A stretch of DNA of 64,000 bases from Hoplostethus atlanticus (lineage: Eukaryota; Chordata; Actinopteri; Trachichthyiformes; Trachichthyidae). The notes beneath the pieces are model-generated. The model saw only the letters and a program-made list of their open reading frames with translations, was not told the DNA's origin and made no database searches. Shown here piece after piece: positions 15,814-27,420 of this stretch; within the stretch, counting starts at the first letter, position 1; every line of letters starts with the position of its first letter. The DNA lies in NCBI GenBank assembly GCA_034670405.1, contig JAXDDX010000043.1, forward strand, positions 2,418,001 to 2,482,000, read 5' to 3'. The position numbers and the translations under genes are program-made.

Positions 15814-16540
15814 TTTGTGATTTAGCAATCCAATTTTTTTGCGAATGAGCCTCGGTCAGAGTTTGGAAAGTTGAAGTTTGAAAGGTTATGTTTACTCCTG
15901 TGAATAGAAAGAGTACAAGTATCAACCAGTGTTTGATATAAGCAGTCTCTGACTAGACATGTCTTTACGGAAGAGGCAAGACGGGAGGATATTGGAATGT
16001 GGGGAGGTAAATGTAGAGCAAATTGTATGACGCTGGGATCGCTTCATGAAAAGTTTGTAAAACCTGTTTTTCAACAGCTGAAACGTTGACACTCAGTATT
16101 TAAGTTGCAGCATGTTTGCATCTCTTCAAGCACGTCAGACTAAATTAGATTTTCGCCTCTTCAGACAAATTTTCAACTTGTAAGTTAACTGCCGATGTCT
16201 ATATTCTTGCAAAAATGTTAATGTTGCTTGAATCAATCATTTTCATATTCATGTTAATGCCTTCACCAGTAAATTAATTTGTACAACATGGTAATAGAAA
16301 TAATAAAATCATGGGTTCATTTTTAATTGGCAAAAGCCTTTTTCTATAATACAAGAGAGAAAAGATAGAAGTGTGTCTTTTTCTTTCTTCTTTAATTAAG
16401 ATGGAGCCAGTTGATTATGAAGTATTGAATATTTCTAACAGGCATTCAACAGCTCGTCAAATGTGATTGGATTTATCAATTTGTACACGTGGTCAGACTT
16501 GTTCCTGAGAGGGATTTACAATTAGCCTGTAGGGAGGATG
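15814..16540. other. Region upstream of hykk copy A
   Basis: Holds the presumed promoter and 5' untranslated region of copy A (minus strand, upstream of 15813). No TATA box or CpG island stands out. A purine-rich piece and AT-rich DNA follow, with no coding exon seen. Confidence 0.4.
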
Positions 16541-16544
16541 CTAA

Positions 16545-16855
16545 GTTATCTCTTCAAGAAACACTACCCTACCCTTCCTCTTAGCACTTGCTTATTTGTC
16601 TTCACTTATTTGTCTTAGCTCTTGATTATTTGATTTTCTTATTTGTCTCATTTGTTTAAGAAAAGTAGGTAGCTAACTTATTGCACTTTCACCTTAGCAC
16701 TGGTTCTGCTCTTAGTTGCTTGTTTAGGAAGGAAATGCACTTACGATTTCTGGTGACTAGTAGTTCTCTACCTACCTATGTTGAATGCACTTATTGTAAG
16801 TCACTTTGGATAAAAGCATCTGCTAAATGCCTGCAATGTCATGTCATGTAATGTA
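16545..16855 (-). repeat. Interspersed repeat (family shared with 22040-22175 and 36606-36770)
   Basis: It ends with TTGTAAGTCACTTTGGATAA, GCATCTGCTAAATGC and an ATGTAATGTAAT tail. Its left part (TCTTCAAGAAACACTACCCT ... CTTAGCAC) matches the reverse complement of 36645-36685. The block around GAACTACTAGTCACCAGAAA (reverse strand) also matches 22110-22140. The GTAAGTC..TTGGATAAAAGC..CTGCTAAATG tail is common in fish repeats. Confidence 0.8.
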
Positions 16856-17464
16856 ATCTCAAATAGCATGCATTTTGTTGTCAACTGTTCATGTTTGAAA
16901 TATAGATATAAAATAGCTGCTCTATTCTGTGTGGACTGATTGCTTCTTAATGAATACAACTTTAACAATACTGAACTACAACTTTGTGAGGCAGACGTTT
17001 AAGTAACAAAGATATTTAAGAAAAAAGGGGATTAATTCAGCAATTGGCGATGCACTGTGCATTTCAGCGTTATTTTTTTTTGTTTGGTGGTGTATTTTCT
17101 TATTCTTGTGGTTAACTGGCCAAACATAGATGATGTGACATCATGTGATATTTCCAGCAGCTACAATGGTGTTCAATTGCAGAAACTGTAACCGTTTTGG
17201 TGTCAGTCCCTCAGAATCAACGAGCAAGGGCTTCTTTCGAGACCGTTGTTCAACCATCACACAGGAAGAAATCCATCGGTGAGAAGAAGAGAGACCAATC
17301 ACCGACAGTAGCCAAGATAGACCAGAATGCACTGCAGCCACAAGACCTGTTGTGTTTTGCGTAAAGGTGTGCGACTGTCACTTTTTCTCGACTTGCTCCA
17401 CTATTGCTATCGCTCTCTCATGGAAATTTGTCAAAGAAGTCAATTGCCAATGAAAGTTGTTCAA

Positions 17465-17710
17465 GCAGTGTGATCATTTAACCATGTTGCAGCATGGAGA
17501 GAAATCAGCATCCAGCTCAAACAGCATTCTAGCATTTCTTTGCCCCTCTAAGAGTGAGCAGGATCTTGACACCTACAAGTTTCACAAGCCCCTTCAGGTT
17601 TACCTCAGGTCAGAATAACAAGGTCACTAGAAGAGACAAAACAGTGTTGGAAGACAGATCACTTGGCTCACGAGGCTTTGGGCTCTAACATGAAGCATCA
17701 GTATCCTTGA
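17465..17710 (-). repeat. Inverted partner of the 9629-9885 repeat
   Basis: Reverse complement of 9629-9885 with scattered substitutions and small indels. It lies about 1.2 kb past the 3' end of hykk copy B, while its partner lies just past the 3' end of copy A, in opposite orientation. Confidence 0.85.
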
Positions 17711-17832
17711 AACTAACTAAACTAACTTGAGAGAGCGGGTGTGAACTCATTGCCATGCTGTGGGTTAGATATATGTAGTAACAGTAGTAGTAGCTGCATG
17801 TTAAGTTAGTTTAGTTAGTCTCCCGCTCTCTG
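17711..17832. repeat. Short inverted repeat (hairpin, about 28-base arms)
   Basis: The left arm (AACTAACTAAACTAACTTGA then GAGAGCGGG, 17711-17739) is the reverse complement of the right arm (17801-17832). The loop is about 60 bases and includes TAGTAACAGTAGTAGTAG. It may be a tiny MITE abutting the preceding repeat. Confidence 0.75.
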
Positions 17833-18589
17833 GGTGTTGCAAAAGGCATTCTGGGAAATAGGAAGTCAGTAATTTATTGTAACACCAAAAAACTTCATCA
17901 CAAAATAACTAATAATGCTTTGAACATCACATATTGATATATAAGTGTTACGAGTGAGAAGTAGGTGTATAGCAGCAAGGTACATGCAAATAAATCACAA
18001 GGAAAAAGTGAGAACAGGATTTTATTCAACTCCATCAGTTCATTGAGGGATTTTAACGCTAACTGGAATGTCCGGCAGTTCACGCTTCTTAACTTTGGTT
18101 AATAGAAGAATGGAATTTGTCTTTTTGTATTCCCCCTTCCACAGGGAAGTTGGAGTGAAGTGGCTGCACGACAGGAGCTGGTAGGGATTCGGTAGTGCAT
18201 CCTTTTATGCCATTTCAGTCCGACCTTCTACATCAGGTCTTTTAGCAGGTAACTGCCATAGGTATCTCAGTTCTCCTTCTCCCTGCTTCCAGTATACAAT
18301 TGCTGGCATGAATTGAATGTAGTTGTCTTTCAAGTGTGAAGACGTGGACAAGCATAGGCACTTACTGAACAACTCACACACTCTGTTGTCAGAGTTCTTG
18401 ACACTGTGTTGCCCTGCTGACACAAGTGGAATGTGTGATATTGCATTAGAGTTTGAGATTTACTCAAATTGTGTTCCCAGTGGAAGATAACATACATATA
18501 TATAAAAATATCATTAAATGCAGTAGAAAGAACAAAGTACAAAGTTGGGGCACCATATACAGCTTGTTGAGGCTCTGAGACAGATTCTA

Positions 18590-18925
18590 CCCCGCTGACC
18601 GATGGCATCCCGGTCGACCTACTCCATCCCTACCCTGTACTGACTCTACGCACCTCTAGACTCTACCACCCACCCCTTGCATTCATCCTGGACTTACACT
18701 CTTTATACTTTTACATTTCTAATGTACTGCGTATTATTGCCCTTTTAATTATACACAACGGCACAATTTGTCCTTTATATTTTTTGTATTCTGTGTTATT
18801 GCTCTACTTTCTTATATGTATGTTTTTTGCACTGTAGGTAGGGCTTGTAAGTACGCATTTCACTGCATGGAACACACCTGTTGTATCTACTACATGAGAC
18901 AAATAAACCTGCTACTATGTTTTGC
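18590..18925 (+). repeat. LINE 3'-end-like fragment
   Basis: Ends with TGCACTGTAGGTAGGGCTTG, GCATTTCACTGCATGG and then GAGACAAATAAACCTG, a typical 3' tail of L2/CR1-like fish LINEs. Upstream text (CTACTCCATCCCTACC ... GCATTCATCCTGGACTTACA) fits the LINE 3' untranslated region. It stops 24 bases short of the stop codon of hykk copy B and could contribute to that gene's 3' untranslated region in antisense. Confidence 0.65.
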
Positions 18926-18948
18926 GGACCATCTGTGAATAGTGTTCC

Positions 18949-21900
18949 TCAAACATTGCTCACTTTCTCACTGTATTGAGCAGCACTCTGGAACCACCTT
19001 CTCTCCACCTCCTCCTTTCCTAGCTCCCAGAGCTGGCAAAGAAGGTGGATGCCTGGTTTGGCCGTGATCATTAGGTACTCTTCATTTTCAGGATCCAGCC
19101 TCACTGAGTGTCGAGCCAGAAGCAGTGATTGGCAGAAGCGGCACAGCACCAGCAGATAGAGGGCATCCTTCTCTGCCTCGTTGAGGGGAATGACACTCTC
19201 CCAGCCCGCCAGGACAGGCCCACCCACCTCAACGGGTTTAGGATTCTCAATCATCATGTACATGATGGTGATGGCTAGCTCATAGATGTAATAGCCACTG
19301 TTCATATCCCCAAAGTCAAGGATGCCAGAGATCCTGTAGCCGTTAGTCTCGTCGGGTTGCACCAGCACATTGAGGTCATTGAAGTCCCCATGATTAATAC
19401 CTGAGACAAGAGACACCTGTTTAAAGCAACATACCAATAACCGGCAAAACTCAAACACAAAATATCTAAGATCGAATCTGATGAGTCAATATTATACTCA
19501 CACTTGCGGAAAGCAGAGCGCTTGGGGACCACAAAGGTCTTGTATTGTTGTAGGACAGCCTTCACCACCTCCTGGACAGGCTCCCCGTCCATTAAGCAGA
19601 GGTAGGGCTCCAGGAGGGGAATGTTGGACAAACTCCACTTGAACGTCTCTCTCTGCAGCACGCTGAGATGAGGGTGCTCCATCTGGTCAGAACAGAGATG
19701 ATGATGGCAAGAAGAAGAAGAAGAACGACGAAGGTAGAGGGGGAAAAAGGAGAAGAAGAAACAAGGAAGAGAAAGAAGAGAGAAGGTAAAGGAAGAAGAG
19801 TAAATGTTGAGTAGCACGTTTCAAAATAGTTATGAACTCATTTACAGACAACAGAACAATATTAAATAAAAGCCAGTAGAATGTCAGACATGAATTAAAA
19901 CAGAGCTAAGAAAAAATGGGAATAAGTAAAATGCATTTCAGCAAGTGATTTAAAGTCGTCTCCAGTATCACCCCTTTCAAATCTCTAGACCTCGGAGAGC
20001 TTTTCAAAAATTGATGTCTGATTATTTCCGCCAATCACAGTTTCAGACGAAACGTGGCTCAGGTGTGCCAGGGAGGGGCCAATCAGCTGTGTCTGTGATT
20101 TTTGATTGGTGGAAAACAGCTGTCACTCCTACTTTACCTTGTAAACCAATGACTTACTCGTAAGGTTTGTTTGAAAACGTTCATATTGTCTGGGTCAGTG
20201 GAGGGGAGCTTTAAAAGGGATTTATAAGATGGTTTTAGCAAAAAGCATCTAGCTTAGCACTCAGGAGGCCCAGTTGACCCATCAATGAGCCAGGAGTATG
20301 TTAGATCCTTCTCATCCTTTATTGTATAGATTACTGATCCTGGAGGCGTACAGGTCCTGAAGCGGCGGCAGGTCACAGCCGATCACCTTCTCTGCTTACT
20401 GTTTATGACTTGAAATAGTGCAGCAACTGTTGGTATCATAAAACACTGTAAATGACCTGAACGTCCTTCTGTGGAATGATTATTATACCTCCTGTAGGAC
20501 TTTGTCCATCCTGGCTGCCATCTTGCCGACCTCATAAAGTAACTGCTGTGAGCCAGGAATCTTGGAAATGGTTTCCCCAGGCAAATAAGTCATCAGCCGG
20601 ACGTGGTACTTCTGACAGCCAAATCCACAATCTGCCAAGAGTGGAGAGAGGCTTAGTATTCTAGATACTTCCTGTCTCTAAGTCCTTTATATGATCATTA
20701 AGTTGGCTCTTAGTGACTAGCACAAGGGCACACTATCAATAGTTGTTGGGATTCACAATGGAGTGCCTTTCAAAAGCAGATATCCAGAAAAGAAGCAATA
20801 ATGCATTTTTTGTCTGATATAGAATCTGACATAAAAAAGGAAAATGAATGAGAGACTACAGACACTTGATTGACCCTGCCCAGTTGAGTTGATGATTCCA
20901 TCCATGTCATGATTTCTAGGCTGATTACAGCCACGATTTGGCATCAATATCAGACCAGATTCACTCCACGTAGCAAGTTTTCCAGGCTTCAAGTGTTCTT
21001 CAAGTGATTTTTCAGTGACAATTATTTGGAGCGGATATGGCTCTGGGGTGGCTGTTCAAAACTATCTGAAAGTGTTAAATGAACTCAACTCTTTTACACC
21101 ATTCAAAATACATAAAATATGAATATATATGTCCTGGCTCCTTTTGAGATGATGTTGAGCTTTATTCATGTAAAGCACTCCACCCAAAAAGTACCGTTGG
21201 GTTCTCAAGAACATGGAGACATTATGGTGATGTGTTTTTCCCATGGCCATGTCACACTGCAGCCGTTTCTCCTTAACTGCCAGTTTCGGTCAGAGAACAT
21301 GGCCACAGGCTGCCTGAGCCGTCCTGACTGGAATATGCACTTCTAATGTATGGCCCTATAGGGACCTATAGGAACCAAAGCCTTTATCACTTTAACATTA
21401 GCTGCTTGACAACTGACAAAGATTGATGTCACATAGTTGTCACATAGTTCTGGGGTGCTTCCTAGATGACTGTTGTTTCAAATGTGTTTTATTGTGAACA
21501 ATAAAACACAATAAAACAATAAAAATTAAATAAAAATTAAATAAAAATATAATAAAAATAAAATAAAAATATTCGCAAATGCAAAGCTGAAAATGTAGTC
21601 CATATGGTTTCTTTTTTGTTTAAAAAAAAAGCAAATCTTCCCATCCAGTGTGGAGTTGTTGGGCCAGTTGGGAAAAGGTGCGGGGAGTTTACTGGGCCGC
21701 GTTGCAGATGAGGACACTACTGGGCAAATGGTGGACTTTATGTGCAAGCAATTACATGACTGCATGTCAGCAAAGTTCAATTCAATTCAAAATGGTATTG
21801 TCCGGTGAGGGAAATAATTGCAGGCATGGTTTACAAAACCAAGTAAAAACCTCATAAAACACAATCACCATAATATCAGACATCAGCTGATAACACGAGG

Positions 21901-23533
21901 CAGGGAGTTAATACTCTTCAGCGCAAAACACAAAAGTCTCATGTGGGCAAAAGACGCTGCATCACTTCATGTGTAAATTAAGCAATCTAAATGCAACAGG
22001 GATAAATTAACCCTTTAAACTTAATGCTACCATGCAACTCATTACATTACAGTCATTTAGTAGACGCTTTTATCCAAAGTGACTTACAATAAGTGCATTC
22101 AACATAGGTAGGTAGAGAACTACTAGTCACCAGAAATACTAAGTGCATTTCCTTTCTAAACAAGTTGTTACTTATCTTAATGAGCGGCATACCATAAACT
22201 GCCGTCTGGCCTGAGGTCACACAGGCATCGAAGAAGCAAATAGCATTCCTTTTTTTTTATTGCAGATTGGCTGCATTCAATGTTTTTATACAGGTCTTGT
22301 CTGCTATATCTTTAGCGTTTCTGATAATGACTGATAATGTAGAATATGTCCTATTCATTTGTTATTTTAATGTCAAAAAGCTGTATATTGTAGCTTTAAG
22401 CTGTCACACTAGGCTACATTACAAAAGGTTTGTTGAAGACAGCTGTACTGTAGAGTCACTAAAAAAAACGTCCCCCTCAGTGATCGAGTATCAACATAGT
22501 ACTGCGTACGTTCGGTAAGTGTCTGCTAAATGACTGTACTGTAATGTTTACATTGAGTGAAAACCAACCTCTATTGCAGGTAGCACGGTTAGTTCACCTT
22601 CATTTGGTCATTAAATATAGATGAGCAAAACAAAATCTGTTACAATTCCACAGTACAGTTCTCTCACGGTGCTCCAATTAAGTACTGAACTGAGCAAAAT
22701 AATAATTAAAGGATTAAAGAAGAAAAATCTTTTTTTTATTGTTTCACAAGCGTAGCTGAATTCTTCCACTATTTTTTATTATGCAGCACATCCAAGGTAT
22801 TTTTATTTTTCCTACTAAGGTCCTCAGGGCCATATTGTTATGAAGTATTTAACAAGGGCTTTCATTGGCTCATCTCAGATTAGCAAAACCACACACTATC
22901 AAAACATGAGAGATTTGTCAAGCAAAACACTTACTCTAGTTGTATCAACTGAGGATTACACCATAATACCTTTGGACATCAATCAAAGCAACATGAGTTT
23001 CCCGTATTCTTGACAGAGAGACTGACTGCAAGCTGCTGTGACAACACTGCACTAAGAAAAATGTGCATTTTCTTCAGATTTCTGTCAACATTATGATTTC
23101 TATATCAATATTTTTGATTTATGGTGCAGCCCAACTACAGTACATCTCTCTCAGCGTCTTAAGCATTCTGCTGCCTCACAATGTGCTGGCAGCAACCCTC
23201 AGGTGTGAACTGTGTGGCTGGGCTCATACCTATCTCTTCCAGACTCATGAGCTGTCCCGTGGTGGTGGGCAGGGCTGTTTGAGCAGGAAGCCCCTGCTGG
23301 TGTAGGAAGGTCATGGCGTGGGTCTGCACCTCCAGCAGGGTGGGGTTCTCACTGTCTGCTGAGTTCATGACCTTCAGGATGTACTCGCCGCCCTCGACGG
23401 GCGCTACATAGAAGTTCTGGTCGTCGTAGCTGGGCAGCGGGCGAATCAGAGATGACGTCAGCCCAAAGAGCCTCTTCACTATCTCAGACACCTGAGAATG
23501 GCTGAGGTTGGGTTTGATGTTCTTCCCTGACAT
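18949..23533 (-). CDS. hykk: Hydroxylysine kinase, copy B (359 aa, four coding exons)
   Basis: Coding exons (complement) are 23230-23533, 20489-20631, 19502-19682 and 18949-19400. GT/AG borders are present throughout, phases are 1, 0, 1, and the total is 1080 bases including TGA. HYKK phosphorylates 5-hydroxylysine using GTP. Residues seen: LPSYDDQNFYV and EYILKVMN in the N-lobe, then LLYEVGKMAARMD. The catalytic loop is CINHGDFNDLNVLV and the metal-binding strand is GILDFGDMNSGYYIYELAI, both canonical for the family. Length fits HYKK (about 370 aa). The ATG lies five bases after a strong pyrimidine-rich acceptor (CATCCAG|CATAA), so a separate upstream 5' untranslated exon is expected. Copy B keeps every expected motif and is the likelier true hydroxylysine kinase of the pair. 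Confidence 0.95.
19700..19802. repeat. GAA/AGAAG-rich purine tract
   Basis: Imperfect AAGAAG/AGGAAG units directly upstream (gene sense) of exon 3 of hykk copy B. On the gene strand they form the polypyrimidine-rich intron end. Confidence 0.85.
19803..20488. other. Intron 2 of hykk copy B
   Basis: No exon or clear named repeat is seen. 'Ccgccaatcacag' and 'ggccaatcagctg' with 'tgattggtgg' are inverted CCAAT-like motifs that may belong to a degraded repeat. Confidence 0.4.
20632..22039. other. Intron 1 of hykk copy B, left part
   Basis: AT-rich with an A/T-simple tract at about 21500-21570 (AATAAAAATTAAATAAAAAT-type). No coding exon is visible. Confidence 0.5.
22040..22175 (+). repeat. Interspersed repeat in hykk copy B intron (same family as 16545-16855)
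   Basis: ATTACATTACAGTCATTTAG, then GACGCTTTTATCCAAAGTGA and AACATAGGTAGGTAGAGAAC match the reverse complement of 16740-16855 almost base for base. Confidence 0.85.
22176..23229. other. Intron 1 of hykk copy B, right part
   Basis: AT-rich. A small tail-like piece AAGTGTCTGCTAAATGACTG at 22516 is a remnant of the same repeat family. No coding signal is seen. Confidence 0.45.
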
Positions 23534-23538
23534 TTATG

Positions 23539-24388
23539 CTGGATGAAAAGAACAGAAAAGGAGAAAGACTGCATGAAATGCTTATGGAAGCTTCTCGAGC
23601 TAAAAAACAAGTTATTAAATAATACATTTCAGGGGGATACTATGAAAATAGCACAGCAACATGCAAGTCCCTAAAGGAATCAGTAGTCATTCCCATATGG
23701 GTATTTTTTGTGTTGCGTTCATGTGTGACATTGTTGCTGAATGAGATCACACCTTGGTAATCCACCCATCTACTCCTTCCTGATACTTTGAATTCCTCTC
23801 ACAAATAAGTTGGCACCACCAGCGATGCTATTGCCAAGCTGTTGGTAGCTATGATAACACCAACAGTGTGTGCTCTAGTAACTTGCATTGTGGGAATTTC
23901 GGTGGGAATCTCATAGCGATGCCATAGGAGATAAAAATACAATGCAACAGGGTGTCTGAAAATAATCTGAAAGTAATCTGTGTTAGATTTAAGATCTTTT
24001 TCATTCCAGGTAGAATTAAATATAAGACCATTCTAGCAATTGAAAAGAACATGAAAATGAAAACAAGAGTATTTATATAGTTCTGTGTGACTGGACTGAT
24101 TTCTCACTAAGAATATAAATACACCACTAAACCAGACCTTAAAATGTCTTAAAACATAAGGTCACTATACACTCACTATTCAGTACCACAGACATACTGG
24201 AAGTCCATTACATTGACAGTTTTACAGATTTAATGTTTATTGAACATCATACACTGTTTTTGTCATTTGCCAGGCCGTCACTGATTATTTTTCCCTGTGT
24301 GTGTACAGACTTTGAATCAAATTTCCCCTAAGGAGGACAATAAATAATCTATCTACCTATCTCTGTTGTAATAGCACACAAAAATATT
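23539..24388. other. Region upstream of hykk copy B
   Basis: Should contain the 5' untranslated exon and promoter of copy B on the minus strand. I cannot place them. No obvious TATA box, CpG cluster or coding exon. Confidence 0.4.
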
Positions 24389-25081
24389 TTGAACCTTGAC
24401 CTCAAATCGCTACGTATCAACCGCGCTGCGTGCTGGAAGCTGATATCGCGATGTGAATGTGCAGTGTTGTGGAAAGAAAAAAAGGAGCGGATTATAATCA
24501 CTAAAACACCACAAGATGTGTCAGCTGACAAACACACAGCAGAGAAAGAATCGAAGGGGAAAAAAGCCAAAAGTAGGAAATATGACTTCACTCAGACATG
24601 CGACGGAGAGTATCCACGTCCACAGTGCATGTGTGAGTGTCAGAATGAGAGCCTGACAATACGGTGCATTCCTTGTACTCGGAAGTCGATAAATCCGAGT
24701 CGGTATTCCCGTATTATTGGATCTTGGATCTCAGTTGGACTAGGACAGATTAATGGTTACAGTCACAGAGTAACAGTCGAAGAGAAAGTCACACCTGTAG
24801 CTCAGGGTTTGAGGAGAGGTCCTTATCCAATGATAGAAGCTGTAAACCAGGAACTAGACAAAATGCAGGTAAATGAAGGATCTGAGTGGATTTCTAATAT
24901 TCTACATACACCAAAGAAAGACACAAAAGAAGTGAGACTATGTGGAGATCTCAGAGAAGTAAACAAAGCTGTAATCCTAGAGAGACGTCCAGTACCAACC
25001 GTAGACAGTATACTGCAAGCTGTGCAAGGAGCAAAAGTATTTGCTAAACTGGATGCAGGAAAAGGATTCTGCCAATGCTGA
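24389..25081 (+). pseudogene. Gypsy pol fragment: pre-RT and N-terminal reverse transcriptase
   Basis: The 230-codon frame ends in RT text: [19 protein letters not shown], then [34 protein letters not shown] and [10 protein letters not shown]. These are RT motifs of the nematode-K02A2.6-like Gypsy group. The frame stops at 25081, where a deletion fuses it to thumb text (LEQRLRRVFQEF ... RNRDKCVFGL, about 25090-25220). The catalytic YxDD segment is lost. The first 130 codons (Lys-rich, then CMCEC) are less certain. Confidence 0.85.
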
Positions 25082-25224
25082 AAATGAAGGAGAACTGGAA
25101 CAGAGACTGAGACGAGTATTTCAGGAATTCAAGGACAGAGGTCTAACCCGGAACAGAGACAAATGTGTTTTTGGGTTACAACAGATTGAGATGCAAGGAC
25201 ATGTGATCTCAGCTTAGGCAGCTT

Positions 25225-25690
25225 AGGCAACCCTTAGGAGTTGACCTAGTAGGTCCTATACAGAACAACTACATATTGACTCTAACTGACTATTATACGT
25301 CATACCCAGAGGCAATTGTCATAAATGACGTATCTTCAGCCACAGTCATTAAGAAGTTGACAAAAATATTTGCTCGGTTTGGATATCCTCTAGAGGTTGT
25401 CACAGACAATGGCAAGCAGTTTGTAGGACAGCTATTTGAAACTTTCCTAATAACATGTGGAATCAAGCACATACGTGCATCACCATATTATCCAAGATCA
25501 AATGGGAAAATAGAACGGTTTCACAGATACCTGAAGAAAGCCTTCAGAGCAGCTGAAAGTAAAGGAAAGAAATGGAGAGAGGAACTCCCAAAGATTCTCC
25601 TAGCATATCGCTCAACACCCCACAGAGCATCAGGACAAACACCAGCCAAGCTTGGTGTACATTGCCAGTATAGACAATGGTAAACTGGAT
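25225..25690 (+). pseudogene. Gypsy integrase core with D-D-E residues retained
   Basis: The frame from just upstream of the ATG at 25276 reads GVDLVGPI, then TLTDYYTSYPEA (first Asp), VVTDNGKQFVG (second Asp) and YYPRSNGKIERFHRYLK (Glu), followed by LLAYRSTPHRASGQTPAKL. All three catalytic positions and their surroundings are intact over about 140 residues. The zinc-binding N-terminal domain is missing. The frame then shifts into the segment at 25652-26035. Confidence 0.88.
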
Positions 25691-26035
25691 TCTAAATTCA
25701 GAGACACTTGTTACGTACTTCTGAGAAACACCTCAGACAATTCCTTTGAACTAGTAAACAGTGAAGATGGATCCAGAATCACAAGGAACGTTAAACATCT
25801 TCGCCACACTCCTGTGGTAATGGACCTTGATGTTGCTGTGCCAGCAGAAGCATGTGAGGATACCAGAGTTTTGGACATGCAAGACGCTCAGAGCTCTCCA
25901 GCAGAGTGTCTACAGGAAGCTGCATCCGTTACAGAAAAGTGTTACCAGAAGTGGCAGAGTTATCAAGAAGCCAGCCCGATACAGAGACACTTAATTAAGA
26001 TAACTAAAAAAAAAATGTTTTTTAAAAGAAACTGA
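25652..26035 (+). pseudogene. Gypsy integrase C-terminal tail fragment
   Basis: A 127-codon frame includes FRDTCYVLLRNTSDNSFEL and a later basic LRHTPVV segment. This resembles the C-terminal domain and tail of Gypsy integrases (strand-rich, ending with ...R.VKHLR). It overlaps the end of the core frame by a frameshift. Confidence 0.65.
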
Positions 26036-26312
26036 ATCTGTTCAGGTAAACGGTTCAGGTTAGCTTTAAAGGAAAAGAAAATACTGAGTCAGTGAAGATT
26101 GATATTCCAGGTTGATTTTGAAACATGTTTGAAATAAGTGGTTTAAGAATACTGAAATTAGTTTAAAAGAAATGTTCAAATAATGTTCATGTTTGGGAAT
26201 GTAAAAAAAAAAAGAAACCAGTACAAGACATTTCAATTGTCATAATGTTGAAAGATTTATGTTTTAACTGATGTTAAAGTAAGGATATCTTTAATTCTAA
26301 CAAGGGGAAAGA

Positions 26313-26500
26313 TGTAGTATATTTGATTATATCGCGATAACTGGATTGCGTGATTGAGAGAGAGAAGGAGACGTAAGTGTACGGAAATGAGAACGTGAAC
26401 AATAAAACAAGTTAAAATCAAGATTGCTTCGTTATTGGACAACAATACAAAGGTTAAGAACTCCTGTTGAGCCACTGCGAATTCAATCCTGAGCTCCCAT
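26313..26500 (+). repeat. Probable 3' LTR of the deleted Gypsy element (right end approximate)
   Basis: TGTAGTATATTTG begins directly after the purine run AAGGGGAAAG, as expected for a polypurine tract/LTR junction. AATAAA occurs at about 26400. No matching 5' copy was found, so the right end is a guess. Confidence 0.5.
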
Positions 26501-26954
26501 GTTAAAAATTAATAATGTTAAATTTAAAATAGAACAATCCTCAACACATTAAACTTGACCAAAAGGTCTGTGCCCTAAAGGGTCACAAAAACTGAAAAAA
26601 ATAGCTGTGACCAATCACAGCCTTTGACTGTGCAAGGAAGGAAGGAAATAAAACCTCGCACTACAAAACTACAACGGGAGGAACTTAATGTTCAATGTTC
26701 ATGTATACAAACAAATGTATACATTTTTGTGTCAGTATTGGTGTGTGCACCGCCATAGCCCTGTTTACCCATTCCCATCTTCACAGTTTGAGTCTGCCTG
26801 TTCCCGTGCCATAGCGCTTACCTGACTCCTGAGACCGTGTGACACAATGTTAGTAGTAACGGGCAATGTGGAGCAGTCGCCGATCACACCTAGTACAGTA
26901 CAGTACAGTACATAGTACATTACCGCTACTTAGGTTACTAACATTTACAGAATG

Positions 26955-27420
26955 GAAGAATATAACTTCCGGTTGGATTTTTCAAAGTAAGATTATGTTG
27001 TAACGTTTTTGGAGCAATATAAAGTACCGTAGTGAAAACAAAGTCTATATGTAAGGATGAATATGTACTTCATCAAAATGAAATTGTTATTTTTTTGAAA
27101 TTGTTCCGTTCGCAGCGTATATTCATAGCTCAGTGTGATCACTCAGCTGATCATAGGATCAGTGTCAAGTCACCAGGAATAGAAAAGTAAAACTTCCGGT
27201 AAATAATTCCAAAGTAAACTCCTTATTGACTAACATGCGTTGCAGCTGCAACGTTCTTTGAGCAATACAAAAACACTAAAGTGAAAATACAGACTACATG
27301 TAAGGACGAATTAGTAGTAAATCAAAACAAAAATGTTGTTTTTCGCAAATGTCGTTTTCACAGTATACAGCTTAGTCCAGCCAGTAGAAATAAAAAATAC
27401 CTCTTACTTTGAAATAACTT
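26955..27420. repeat. Tandem duplication, about 225-250-bp units
   Basis: Two diverged direct copies. Shared anchors are AACTTCCGGT (26966 and 27191), CAACGTT/TAACGTT with TTTGAGCAATA, AGTGAAAACA..GACTA, and ATGTAAGGATGA/ATGTAAGGACGA (27049 and 27298). A third partial start (CTTACTTTGAAATAAC) follows at 27406. No coding potential. Confidence 0.75.

Larger units (their letters stand above)
24389..26500 (+). mobile_element. Internally deleted Ty3/Gypsy retrotransposon
   Basis: Plus-strand pol pieces in order: pre-RT and N-terminal RT, RT thumb end, integrase core, integrase C-terminal region, a polypurine tract (AAGGGGAAAG) and a probable 3' LTR starting TGTAGTATATT at 26313. The RT palm with its YxDD box, RNase H and the integrase zinc-binding domain are missing at two deletion joints. 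No 5' LTR is recognised upstream. The element cannot move by itself. Confidence 0.85.
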
